Source: Tenacibaculum sp.
GTDB taxonomy: Bacteria; Bacteroidota; Bacteroidia; Flavobacteriales; Flavobacteriaceae
Assembly: GCA_022448525.1 (NCBI GenBank)
Contig: JAKVCX010000004.1
Location: 501,403-565,402, forward strand
Length of the DNA stretch: 64,000 nucleotides
Direction: 5' to 3'
Part shown: positions 18,017 to 25,880 of the stretch, one piece after another
Layout: the number at the start of each line of letters is the position of its first letter
Position numbering within the stretch: the stretch's first letter is position 1
Notes under the pieces: generated by a model
Database searches by the model: none
What the model saw: only the letters and a program-made list of their open reading frames with translations
Told to the model about the DNA's origin: nothing
Made by a program: the position numbers and the translations under genes

Positions 18017-18047
18017 AAAAGTACCAATTATTTACATTGGTACTTTT
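18017..18047. terminator. Bidirectional terminator
   Basis: The 12-bp perfect stem AAAAGTACCAAT (18017-18028)/ATTGGTACTTTT (18036-18047) lies between the convergent icd and yigZ-type genes. Confidence 0.85.
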
Positions 18048-18052
18048 CTTAT

Positions 18053-18664
18053 TTATTGTATTTCTTCTATCTCTACCTTGAACATATTTGTAAACAGTTC
18101 AAAAATTGCCGATGATTCGTTTTTTCTCACCGATATTATATATTCGCAATTCAATTCTAATTTTTGATTCAAAATATCGAGTTGATTTTTCTTAATCACT
18201 TGTTGAACTTTATTCATCATATCGTAACCAAAAGTTATTTTAAAATGAACATCTATAGTTTTTTCAACAATATCAGACTCCTCTAAAGCCATTTTTGCGG
18301 ATGTTCTGTAAGCATTAATCAATCCGCCAACCCCTAATTTTGTACCTCCAAAATAACGAACAGAAACGATTAAAACGTTCGTAATATCAAAAGCTTGAAT
18401 TTGACCATAGATTGGCTGACCAGCAGAATTACTTGGCTCTCCGTCGTCATTCGCTCGAAAACGAATTTTCTCAGTTCCTAATTGCCATGCATAACAATGA
18501 TGACCTGCATTTGGATGTTTCTTTTTTAATTCATCCAAACAATTTTTTATATCATCTTCGGTTGAAACGGGAAAGGCATAACCAAAAAACTTACTATTTC
18601 TATCTTTAAATAGTGTCTCTTCTGAGGGGTTTACCAATGTTTTATAAGTATCCTTTTCTTCCAT
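18053..18664 (-). CDS. YigZ/IMPACT family protein
   Basis: A 203-residue member of the IMPACT/UPF0029 family. The signature block HHCYAWQLG, DDGEPSNSAGQPI and VRYFGGTKLGVGGLI (about residues 55-115) is complete, and a smaller C-terminal domain follows. Family members are linked to translation regulation or ribosome-associated roles, but their biochemical function is poorly defined. It is the last gene of a leftward operon behind the DMT transporter (3-bp gap), HAD phosphatase and ribD; the operon ends at the strong terminator with icd. Confidence 0.9.
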   Translation of the reverse strand: MEEKDTYKTLVNPSEETLFKDRNSKFFGYAFPVSTEDDIKNCLDELKKKHPNAGHHCYAWQLGTEKIRFRANDDGEPSNSAGQPIYGQIQAFDITNVLIVSVRYFGGTKLGVGGLINAYRTSAKMALEESDIVEKTIDVHFKITFGYDMMNKVQQVIKKNQLDILNQKLELNCEYIISVRKNESSAIFELFTNMFKVEIEEIQ

Positions 18665-18667
18665 TTA

Positions 18668-19534
18668 TTAATCCTTAGTAATTAAAATAATACTAATTAC
18701 CGCAAGCAATACACCTATCCAATTCTTATTCTCTAATTTTTCCTTGAACAAAAACAAACCAAAAAGGGTGGTTAATAAAACTATACTCACGTTATTTATG
18801 GTAAAAAGCACAGAACTTTCAATTCCCTTAATTTTCAACGCTCGTATTAAAAACTCAATTGAAAAATAATTAGGAATTCCTAAAGCAATACCACCAAAAA
18901 TACTTTTCATTTCAAATTTTTCCTTTTTCATTAAAATTTGGTAGACTAAAAATAGAATTCCAAATACAAAGGCAATTCCAAAAATGTATGCAGAAAAAAT
19001 AGATATACTTTCATCTGGAACAAAGTTTAATTCTGTATACTTCAACAAAGTATCAATCGCACCGGAACCTAAGAATAAAATAATAGGAAGTATTAGCGAA
19101 CTACCTTCAAAGCTTTTAGATTGGTTACTTTTTACAGAAGTTAAGTACACTGCTACTAAAGCCAATAATATTCCAATAACTTTAATAAATGTAATGGTTT
19201 CATTATACAATACAATTCCAAAAATAATTGGAATAACAACAGCCATTCTACCAGAAACAGAAGCTACCGACAAGCCATTTCTTTGCGAAGTAATAGCCAT
19301 TACATTAAAAATAGTAATAAATAGAAAACCTAGAAAAAGTGCCCCATAAAACCAATCTTGTTGAGGAATCGCAGAAACTGAAACCTTAACATCAGAGTAC
19401 GCATAGCCAATAATAAAAGCAACTATATAGTTTACAACAATTGCTTGAAATGTATTTATTTTAAAAACATCAAATAGTTTAAATATAACATATAAACTAC
19501 TTGAAATTAAAACACTTAAGATTAAATAAATCAT
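18668..19534 (-). CDS. DMT-superfamily (EamA) transporter
   Basis: A 288-residue integral membrane protein of about ten hydrophobic helices, arranged as two EamA repeats (the second half begins near GSGAIDTLLKY). It belongs to the drug/metabolite transporter superfamily; substrates in this family range from amino acids to riboflavin. Its ATG overlaps the HAD phosphatase stop as ATGA (4 bp), showing tight translational coupling to a riboflavin-pathway gene set. A flavin or pathway-intermediate substrate is therefore worth testing, but the sequence alone does not show it. Confidence 0.82.
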   Translation of the reverse strand: MIYLILSVLISSSLYVIFKLFDVFKINTFQAIVVNYIVAFIIGYAYSDVKVSVSAIPQQDWFYGALFLGFLFITIFNVMAITSQRNGLSVASVSGRMAVVIPIIFGIVLYNETITFIKVIGILLALVAVYLTSVKSNQSKSFEGSSLILPIILFLGSGAIDTLLKYTELNFVPDESISIFSAYIFGIAFVFGILFLVYQILMKKEKFEMKSIFGGIALGIPNYFSIEFLIRALKIKGIESSVLFTINNVSIVLLTTLFGLFLFKEKLENKNWIGVLLAVISIILITKD

Positions 19535-20142
19535 ACTAAAAACTCCTCTCTTTTAAGTAAATCAACAACATTTTCTTTCACTCTATCAATCGTCCAAGTT
19601 TTGATTCCTAATTTTTCAGCTGCGATAGTATTTTCAAGCGTATCATCGATAAAAATTGTTTCTTCAGGAACTAAATTATTCTCATTTAAAACAAACTCAT
19701 AAATATCTGAATTCGGTTTTCTCATGTGGATTTCATGTGACAAATAAAATTGCTCAAAACAGTTTTTAAATTCTTGATACAAATTCATTCCCCAATCATT
19801 CTGAATCCAAGAAATATGTAAATCATTAGTATTACTTAAAAGAAACAATCGGTAGTTTTTTGAAGCGGCTAGCTCCTTTAAAAATTGTAAACGATCTAAT
19901 GGAAAATCTAATAAAATGGCGTTCCAAGCCTTCACAAGATCTTCTTTATCTATTTTGCATTCATTATGAAAATATCCTACAAACTCTTCCGTTGAAATCA
20001 ATCCCATTTCATAATCATAATACACTTGTATCATTTTTTCAGAAATCTCCTCTACTCCTAATTTATACAACTCTTTATAAGTTGCTTCCTTATCTAAATT
20101 AATGAATACATCACCAAAATCGAAAATGATATTTTTAATCAT
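19531..20142 (-). CDS. HAD-family hydrolase, candidate riboflavin-pathway phosphatase
   Basis: A 203-residue HAD-superfamily protein of the YihX-like subgroup. Motif I is IFDFGDVFINLD at the N-terminus, motif II LLSNTND (Ser/Thr), and motifs III/IV MRKPNSDIYE and IFIDDTLENT. The cap is helical and small. It overlaps the ribD stop by 8 bp and the transporter start by 4 bp. Riboflavin synthesis needs a phosphatase that dephosphorylates the RibD product, and in other bacteria this is supplied by HAD enzymes. The overlap makes this protein a good candidate, but that is inference from context. Confidence 0.82.
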   Translation of the reverse strand: MIKNIIFDFGDVFINLDKEATYKELYKLGVEEISEKMIQVYYDYEMGLISTEEFVGYFHNECKIDKEDLVKAWNAILLDFPLDRLQFLKELAASKNYRLFLLSNTNDLHISWIQNDWGMNLYQEFKNCFEQFYLSHEIHMRKPNSDIYEFVLNENNLVPEETIFIDDTLENTIAAEKLGIKTWTIDRVKENVVDLLKREEFLV

Positions 20143-21175
20143 TTAAATATGTTCTTAATATGTTGTTTGTTAATTGTTCTTCTTTTTCCAGTTTTCCATT
20201 TAAAGTCGGAGCCTTAATTCCGTCTTCAAAATTATTATTCCCGATAAAAACTCGAGCCTCATCCCAAAGATTATCATCAATAAAAGATTGTAAGGTAACT
20301 GAACCTCCTTCAATAATTACTGACTGTATTTTATGTTTTGATAAAACTTCCAATAATTGTTTTGGAACATCAGACTCAAAGTTTATCCTTTCATAAACTA
20401 AGTTTTCGTTTGTGTTTTCTTGCTCAACCTGACTTACAATTATAGTTTTTACTGTTTTGTCATAAATAGATAAATCCGAACTTAATTTTAGTGTTCGATC
20501 TAAAACTATTCGAACAGGATTTTGACCAGTCCAGCTTCTCACATTCAATTTTGGATTATCAGCTAACACAGTATTTGTACCAACTAAAATTGCGTGTTCT
20601 TCTGCTCGCCATTTATGAACGAGTTGTTTTGCATATTCATTTGAAATCCAAACGGGAGATTGATTTTCCTTAGATTTTGGAGCGACAAAACCATTTGAAG
20701 TCTCTGCCCATTTTAAAATTACAAATGGTCTTTTTTTGTTTTGAACAGTAAAAAATCGTTTATGATGTTTTTTACATTCCTCTTCTAACACTCCAACAAC
20801 AACATTACATCCATTAGATTTTAACTTTTCAATTCCTTTTCCTGCAACAACACTATGAGTATCGATAGTTCCAATAACTACATTAGGAATATTCTTAGAT
20901 ACAATTAAATCAGAACATGGAGGTGTTTTTCCAAAGTGAGAACAAGGTTCTAAGGTTACGTATATTGTCGATTTCGCTAATAATCCCTGATCTTTTACAG
21001 ACCGTATTGCATTTACTTCTGCATGTGGTCCTCCGTAAGGACTCGTAAATCCTTCACCAATAATTTTGTCGTTATAAACGACAACTGCACCAACTGAAGG
21101 ATTTGGCCTTGTTGTACCAATCCCGTTTTTAGCCAATTCTAAACATCGGCGCATGTACTTTTCGTTAAAATTCAA
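20135..21175 (-). CDS. ribD: Bifunctional riboflavin deaminase/reductase RibD
   Basis: A 346-residue two-domain enzyme. The N-terminal cytidine-deaminase-type domain has the zinc motifs HAEVNAI and PCSHFGKTPPC. The C-terminal dihydrofolate-reductase-like domain begins around PFVILKWAETSNG and includes the NADPH-site region. It catalyses deamination and then side-chain reduction of the GTP-cyclohydrolase product in riboflavin synthesis. The start is TTG at 21175; the next ATG (21154) would remove the NEKY part of the conserved NEKYMRRCLELA start region, so TTG is preferred. It lies 3 bp after the LEA-like lipoprotein gene and overlaps the HAD gene downstream. Confidence 0.92.
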   Translation of the reverse strand: MNFNEKYMRRCLELAKNGIGTTRPNPSVGAVVVYNDKIIGEGFTSPYGGPHAEVNAIRSVKDQGLLAKSTIYVTLEPCSHFGKTPPCSDLIVSKNIPNVVIGTIDTHSVVAGKGIEKLKSNGCNVVVGVLEEECKKHHKRFFTVQNKKRPFVILKWAETSNGFVAPKSKENQSPVWISNEYAKQLVHKWRAEEHAILVGTNTVLADNPKLNVRSWTGQNPVRIVLDRTLKLSSDLSIYDKTVKTIIVSQVEQENTNENLVYERINFESDVPKQLLEVLSKHKIQSVIIEGGSVTLQSFIDDNLWDEARVFIGNNNFEDGIKAPTLNGKLEKEEQLTNNILRTYLND

Positions 21176-21178
21176 TTG

Positions 21179-21643
21179 TTATAATTTAATTTTTACTTCT
21201 TGTGTTTTGTCAACTATATAAGTATTAGAAAAACCTAAAACTTTGTATTTAATATCTCCTTTAAACTGAACATTTACTTTCTTATTCAGTAATGTCTTTA
21301 TAAGACCACCAAGAAGTCCCCCTTTACTTTTTTCAAATACTTTGTCAGCAGGAATAACTACACTTAAAGGAATAAAAAACTCTTTATTTGCTGGAACTTT
21401 AAATTCTTCAGAAGAAACATTTGCGACTTCTGCACCATCTACAAACACCTTAATTTCGTCTGTTGAAAGCTTCCCTCCTATATCATTTTCATTTTTAAAA
21501 AAAGCTTTTGCCTGTAAATGAATGGTATCTCTTTTTAAAGACAAAAACTGAATCTCGTCAACTTTAATGAATGTAGGTTTCTTCTTAACAGAACAATTCA
21601 TTAAAAAAACAGAGATAACAATAAGATATAGTAAGTTCTTCAT
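21179..21643 (-). CDS. LEA14-like lipoprotein
   Basis: A 154-residue protein counted from the ATG at 21643. A longer open frame to 21679 exists, but the inner Met begins a clean lipoprotein signal (MKNLLYLIVISVFLMNC, Cys17). The mature part resembles the LEA type 2/WHy fold: a single beta-sandwich domain with VDEIQFLSLKRDTIHLQAKAF-type strands and a conserved N.ND.G segment. It probably sits in the envelope; function is unknown. It is first of the leftward operon with ribD, HAD, DMT and yigZ-type genes and is divergent from prmC, only 51 bp away. Confidence 0.72.
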   Translation of the reverse strand: MKNLLYLIVISVFLMNCSVKKKPTFIKVDEIQFLSLKRDTIHLQAKAFFKNENDIGGKLSTDEIKVFVDGAEVANVSSEEFKVPANKEFFIPLSVVIPADKVFEKSKGGLLGGLIKTLLNKKVNVQFKGDIKYKVLGFSNTYIVDKTQEVKIKL

Positions 21644-21653
21644 TTGTTTTCTA

Positions 21654-21661
21654 TACTTTTG
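21654..21661 (+). promoter_or_regulatory. -7 promoter element for prmC
   Basis: TACTTTTG on the plus strand, a TAnnTTTG match 33 bp before the prmC ATG. It lies 6 bp from the oppositely directed element at 21668-21675. Confidence 0.5.
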
Positions 21662-21667
21662 AAATGC

Positions 21668-21675
21668 CAAAAATA
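21668..21675 (-). promoter_or_regulatory. -7 promoter element for LEA-ribD operon
   Basis: TATTTTTG on the minus strand, 24 bp before the LEA-like ATG. The two divergent elements face each other, so the transcripts would overlap by a few nucleotides. Confidence 0.5.
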
Positions 21676-21694
21676 CCATTTTTACATTGATTAT

Positions 21695-22543
21695 ATGAAG
21701 CTAAAAGACTTCAGAACATTTTTCAACAAAGAACTGTCGAATTTATACCCTAAAACTGAAATCGATGCTTTTTTCTTTAGAACTATAGAACATATTCTAA
21801 ACTTACAATTAACAGATGTTTTCACTAAACAAGATCTTTTAATTGATGACGCAAATATGACTGTTCTAAAATCTATTATAGCAGGACTCCAAAAAGAAGA
21901 ACCTATTCAATATATTTTAGGAGAAACAGAGTTTTACGGATATAGATTTAAAGTAAATTCAGATGTATTAATTCCAAGACCCGAAACTGAAGAATTAGTT
22001 AGCTGGGTGAAAGAAACTATCGAAAATAAACGAACTGAACTTTCTATTCTTGATATCGGAACTGGTTCTGGATGTATTGCTATTTCCATTAAAAAAGAAG
22101 TGCCAACTGCTACGGTCACTGCTTTTGACATCTCTGAAAAAGCATTAAATACTGCAAAACAGAATGCAGAACTAAACGAAGCCAATGTAAATTTTATACA
22201 TCACGATATTCTTTCAAATACTCCTATTGGTGAAAAGTTTGATGTAATAATCTCTAATCCTCCTTATGTAAGAGAACTCGAAAAAGTTGAAATAAAAAAC
22301 AATGTTTTAAATAATGAACCTCATTTAGCGTTATTTGTAGATGATAATAATCCATTATTGTTTTATAAACGAATTGCGGATGTGGCTTTAACTAATTTAA
22401 ATGACAATGGAGTTTTATTTTTTGAAATCAATCAATATTTAGGTGAAGAAACAAAACAAATGTTATTGGATAAAGGATTTAAAAATGTAGTTTTAAAGAA
22501 TGACTTATTCGGTAACCACAGAATGATAAAGGCTAATTTTTAA
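21695..22543 (+). CDS. prmC: Peptide chain release factor N5-glutamine methyltransferase
   Basis: A 282-residue enzyme counted from the ATG at 21695. The longer frame from 21644 would run through the promoter region and adds a non-conserved leader. An N-terminal helical domain is followed by a class I SAM-binding fold: motif I ILDIGTGSGCIAI (118-130) and catalytic NPPY at 188-191 in VIISNPPYV. PrmC methylates the glutamine of the GGQ loop in release factors, aiding termination. All core motifs are intact. A pentapeptide-repeat gene begins 14 bp downstream, so the two are probably cotranscribed. Confidence 0.92.
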   Translation: MKLKDFRTFFNKELSNLYPKTEIDAFFFRTIEHILNLQLTDVFTKQDLLIDDANMTVLKSIIAGLQKEEPIQYILGETEFYGYRFKVNSDVLIPRPETEELVSWVKETIENKRTELSILDIGTGSGCIAISIKKEVPTATVTAFDISEKALNTAKQNAELNEANVNFIHHDILSNTPIGEKFDVIISNPPYVRELEKVEIKNNVLNNEPHLALFVDDNNPLLFYKRIADVALTNLNDNGVLFFEINQYLGEETKQMLLDKGFKNVVLKNDLFGNHRMIKANF

Positions 22544-22557
22544 AAATATTCTTATTT

Positions 22558-23493
22558 ATGGAAGATAATTTTCAAGAAGAGTTAGAAAAATTAAAAAAAG
22601 AAAACGAAGCTTTACGAAATGAAATGAGTAAAGCCTCAGAAAAGAAAAAACGCAAACAAGAACGAACCAAGAAAACATTGTCTTGGACTTGGAGTATGTT
22701 CGCCGGAGCTTCTTTAAAGAATAATTTCAATCAATGGTTTACTGAATTTCACACTCAAGAAAGAGTTTCACCAAATACTTCAGCAAGTCTGTTAACTTCT
22801 CTAGTTAAAAGATTTGTAAGAGTTCGTTTGTTGAGCGTTATCTTATTATTGTTTTCAATATTTCCTTCATTAGTTTCATTATACATCTTAATAAAACAAA
22901 ATGAATTAATAAAAACACAAAATTTACTTGTTGAAGGTTCAAGACGATCGTCTTACAGTTATCAATTAGCACAAGTTTTAGATGACATTGACGATGGTTA
23001 TTCAACAAAAACAAGAAGAAGAGTTATCTCATTATGTAATGTTTTAAAACCATACAGGTATTTAGATGAGGATGGACAAACTACGGTTTATTATAGTCCC
23101 GAACGTACGCAAGTCTTAATTTATTTAATCAACTCGGGAATGACAAATGCACAATTGAGTGTGTTATTTGATAATATAGATTTTTCTTATTGCGATTTAC
23201 GAAACGTTGATTTATCTGGTCGATATTTAGCAGGAATCAATTTATCTCATTCCAATTTAGAAAACTGTGAGTTGAATACAGCGAACTTAGATAATGGTGA
23301 TTTCTCCTATGCCAATTTGAAAAATGTTCAATTTTCTAATGGTAGAGCTAAAAACGCTTCTTTCCGAAATGCCGATTTAACAGGAGCAAAATTTACCAAA
23401 GCTAAAGATTTATCTGGCGCAGACTTTACAGATGCAGAAGTTGATGAAACTAGCTTTAATCTCTCAGATATAAGTAAATCCAAAGGATTATAA
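22558..23493 (+). CDS. Membrane-anchored pentapeptide-repeat protein
   Basis: A 311-residue protein with three parts. A charged coiled coil (residues 1-45, Lys/Glu-rich) comes first. A hydrophobic stretch around 92-118 (LLSVILLLFSIFPSLVSLYI) is probably one or two membrane segments. The C-terminal quadrilateral beta-helix of pentapeptide repeats runs from about residue 205 (A(D/N)LxN-type units such as NVDLS, NCELN, GDFSY, NADLT, GADFT). Such helices usually act as binding scaffolds. The partner is unknown. It follows prmC by 14 bp and ends at a strong terminator. Confidence 0.8.
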   Translation: MEDNFQEELEKLKKENEALRNEMSKASEKKKRKQERTKKTLSWTWSMFAGASLKNNFNQWFTEFHTQERVSPNTSASLLTSLVKRFVRVRLLSVILLLFSIFPSLVSLYILIKQNELIKTQNLLVEGSRRSSYSYQLAQVLDDIDDGYSTKTRRRVISLCNVLKPYRYLDEDGQTTVYYSPERTQVLIYLINSGMTNAQLSVLFDNIDFSYCDLRNVDLSGRYLAGINLSHSNLENCELNTANLDNGDFSYANLKNVQFSNGRAKNASFRNADLTGAKFTKAKDLSGADFTDAEVDETSFNLSDISKSKGL

Positions 23494-23500
23494 CAAATAA

Positions 23501-23529
23501 AAAAAGCGACTGATTTTCAGTCGCTTTTT
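23501..23529. terminator. Bidirectional terminator
   Basis: The 13-bp perfect stem AAAAAGCGACTGA (23501-23513)/TCAGTCGCTTTTT (23517-23529) lies between convergent genes. Confidence 0.85.
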
Positions 23530-23548
23530 TTATATATTTCAATAAACA

Positions 23549-24424
23549 TTAGAAGCTGTACATAACACCAATATTAATTCCGAATGATGAATATGGAGCA
23601 TCTGGCTTTATTGTTCCTTCCGTTCCCCAAGTAAACTCATCTCTTATTAAATAAGAAAGCGAACTTAAACTTGCCTTTGTACTATCTGGTAATGAAGATG
23701 CAGGAGATGTTAATACTGCAATTGTATTCGCCAATTCATCTCTAGTTACAACTCTTCCATCAGTCCTAATTGACGAAAACGCACCTAAATCTGATGTATC
23801 TCTTGTTACATCAATATTCATATATTCAACTTCTGCGAATAACGATAAGTTATCAGAAATTGGAAATTTATAACCAATTGCTCCTACAAATCCTATCGGA
23901 AATTCTCCTCTAAAATTTGTTGTAAAGTCAATACTTGTTGGTGCAGGCGCTGCAATTACATTACCTGTTTGGTCATATAAAGGTAAAGTAGTATTTACAG
24001 TTCCTCTCGCTTCTGTTTTACCACCTAACTTTGTTAATAATCCAGCTCTTACATAAACCTTATCAGTAAAATTATAAATACCAACTAAGGAAGCTCCAAA
24101 AGCTCTTCCCCTACCAACAACATTTGATTCTGGAAGTGATGGAACACCTGACGTTTTACTGATATCCTGATCGAATCCGAATACATACCCAACACCTAAT
24201 TCAATTCCAACCTTTTCGTTGAAAAAATATCCTCCACGAATTTGAGTATGTAATCCTTCTCCATAACTTCCTTCTAATTCTGATATTCCAGCAGACGAAA
24301 CATTAGAACCTAAAACTTTTTCATTAGCTCCTACCGCATATCCTCCAGTAGCAGAAACATAAAATTGCGCTTGAATTGTTACACTAGCAAATAATGTAAA
24401 TACTGCTAAAAATGTTTTTTTCAT
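23549..24424 (-). CDS. Outer-membrane beta-barrel (porin-family) protein
   Basis: A 291-residue protein with a signal peptide cut after TIQAQ (about residue 20) and repeated amphipathic strands (GGYFFNEKVGIELGVGY, VYVRAGLLTKLGG, FPIGFVGAIGYKF). The C-terminus FGINIGVMYSF ends in Phe, as expected for outer-membrane barrels. Size suggests 10-12 strands. It belongs to the broad porin-like barrel group of Flavobacteriaceae; the substrate is unknown. It is a single gene whose terminator is shared with the convergent pentapeptide-repeat gene. Confidence 0.8.
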   Translation of the reverse strand: MKKTFLAVFTLFASVTIQAQFYVSATGGYAVGANEKVLGSNVSSAGISELEGSYGEGLHTQIRGGYFFNEKVGIELGVGYVFGFDQDISKTSGVPSLPESNVVGRGRAFGASLVGIYNFTDKVYVRAGLLTKLGGKTEARGTVNTTLPLYDQTGNVIAAPAPTSIDFTTNFRGEFPIGFVGAIGYKFPISDNLSLFAEVEYMNIDVTRDTSDLGAFSSIRTDGRVVTRDELANTIAVLTSPASSLPDSTKASLSSLSYLIRDEFTWGTEGTIKPDAPYSSFGINIGVMYSF

Positions 24425-24510
24425 ATATAATATTTGTTTGCAATGAGCGCGCGAAATTCCTAAAAATTATGAGTACTTTTGGTGTTAAATCGTAATTATT
24501 TTTCTTTTTT

Positions 24511-25695
24511 TTGAATTCAAAAATTTTAAATACTGAAGTACAAGATTTTATAGATACTAACTTGAACCAAGATATCTCCAAAATCATATTTAAAGGCAGT
24601 CCTTTTCCTGAAATTACTGTTCAGGATCTTGCCAATCAGATCGCCGCAAAGAAGAAAAGTGAAAAAAAATTACCTACTTGGTTTCAATGTAAAAACATCT
24701 ATTTTCCACCAAAAATTTCAATAGAGCAAACATCCTCGGAAATTACAGCGAAATACAAATCAGAAATTGTAAATGGAGAATCTCTTATTGATTTGAGTGG
24801 CGGATTTGGAATTGATTCTTATTATTTCTCTAAAAGAATAACTCATGTTACTCATTGTGAAATAAATACTGACTTATCAAAAATTGTAGCTTATAATTAT
24901 AATGTACTTGGTGTTAAAAATATTGAAACTAAAGCAACAGATGGAATTCAATATTTGAAAGAACAAAATGAAGTTAAATTCGACTGGATTTATATAGATC
25001 CGTCTAGAAGAGACGATTCTAAAAATAAAGTTTTTCTTCTAAAAGATTGTGCTCCAAATGTTCCAGAAGAATTAGATGACCTTTTTTTAAAAGCAGATAA
25101 TATCCTAATTAAAGTTTCTCCAATTCTTGATATTACTTCTACTCTCAGAGAATTGAAATTCGTCAAAGAAGTTCATATTGTAGCTGTTCATAATGAAGTT
25201 AAAGAACTATTATTCGTTCTTGAAAAAAACTTTTTGAACGACCCAAAAATCATTACAATAAATATTAAAAAATCACTTAAGGAAGTATTTCAATTTAGTT
25301 TATCGGAAAAGATTTCAACAAACCCATATTCAGTTCCTTTAAAATATTTATACGAACCAAATTCTGCAATATTAAAATCAGGTGGTTTTGAAATAATTAC
25401 TAATAAATTTGAAGTATTAAAACTGGAACAGCATTCGCATTTATATACTTCAGAAAAGCTTATTAATTTTCCAGGTAGAAGCTTTTTAATAGAAAAAGTA
25501 ATTCCATATAACAAGAAAGAAATTAAAAAACATTTACCGAGTAAAAAAGCAAATATTACTGTCAGAAACTTCCCAAAAACAGTAGCTCAAGTAAGAAAAG
25601 AAACTAAAATATCTGATGGCGGAAATACATACATTTTTTTGACAACGTTAAAAGATGGAAGTAAAGCAATGATTATCAGCAGTAAAATTAATTAG
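24511..25695 (+). CDS. SAM-dependent methyltransferase with THUMP-like C-terminal domain
   Basis: A 394-residue predicted methyltransferase. Motif I is DLSGGFGID (about 94-102), the acidic residue follows in THCEINTD, and a DPSRRD motif occurs in WIYIDPSRRDD. The C-terminal ~100 residues (around KKHLPSKKANITVRNFP) resemble the THUMP-like domain attached to this family. The DPSRR motif is characteristic of a conserved group with unproven, probably RNA, substrates. The start is TTG at 24511: an in-frame stop lies at 24493 and no ATG, GTG or other start codon falls between, so this choice is forced unless translation begins far downstream. Confidence 0.8.
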   Translation: MNSKILNTEVQDFIDTNLNQDISKIIFKGSPFPEITVQDLANQIAAKKKSEKKLPTWFQCKNIYFPPKISIEQTSSEITAKYKSEIVNGESLIDLSGGFGIDSYYFSKRITHVTHCEINTDLSKIVAYNYNVLGVKNIETKATDGIQYLKEQNEVKFDWIYIDPSRRDDSKNKVFLLKDCAPNVPEELDDLFLKADNILIKVSPILDITSTLRELKFVKEVHIVAVHNEVKELLFVLEKNFLNDPKIITINIKKSLKEVFQFSLSEKISTNPYSVPLKYLYEPNSAILKSGGFEIITNKFEVLKLEQHSHLYTSEKLINFPGRSFLIEKVIPYNKKEIKKHLPSKKANITVRNFPKTVAQVRKETKISDGGNTYIFLTTLKDGSKAMIISSKIN

Positions 25696-25702
25696 ATTTT
25701 AG

Positions 25703-25710
25703 TATATTTG
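25703..25710 (+). promoter_or_regulatory. -7 promoter element for candidate RNA
   Basis: TATATTTG, a perfect TAnnTTTG match. It starts 8 bp after the methyltransferase stop and faces the structured segment at 25714-25809. Confidence 0.5.
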
Positions 25711-25713
25711 AAA

Positions 25714-25809
25714 TGGTTACAACTTTTATAAAGGGTAACTACTATAAGTGTTTTAAGGGGGAAACACGGTGAAGCCTTGACTTTAATCAAGGCTTCAGAC
25801 CCCTTTTAA
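25714..25809 (+). ncRNA. Candidate structured RNA or 5' leader element
   Basis: Two structured parts can be drawn. The first is hairpin TGGTTAC (25714-25720)/GTAACTA (25735-25741), one G-U pair. The second is an outer helix AAGGGG (25755-25760)/CCCCTT (25800-25805) enclosing a 10-bp perfect hairpin GAAGCCTTGA (25771-25780)/TCAAGGCTTC (25787-25796). Between the helices lies a strongly asymmetric internal loop of ten bases (GAAACACGGT) against three (AGA). A promoter element is immediately upstream and the next gene begins at 25881. It could be a leader riboregulator of the SPOR-protein operon or a free small RNA. The GGGAAACACGGTGAA segment recalls the cobalamin riboswitch core, but the rest of that riboswitch is missing. 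Confidence 0.45.
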
Positions 25810-25880
25810 TTGCATTTCCCTCCCTATTTCGAAAAGATTTGTATTTTAGCTTTACAGAATTATTAAAATAGACGATACTT

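Noticed and set aside
21644..21694. N-terminal extension of PrmC
   Set aside because: The extra 17 residues would be encoded across the divergent promoter elements, and the PrmC family start fits MKLKDFRTFF at 21695.
25753..25809. Cobalamin riboswitch
   Set aside because: Only the GGGAAACACGGTGAA-like string matches. The downstream CCCGCNACTGT-type segment and the peripheral helices are missing, and the next gene is not related to vitamin B12.
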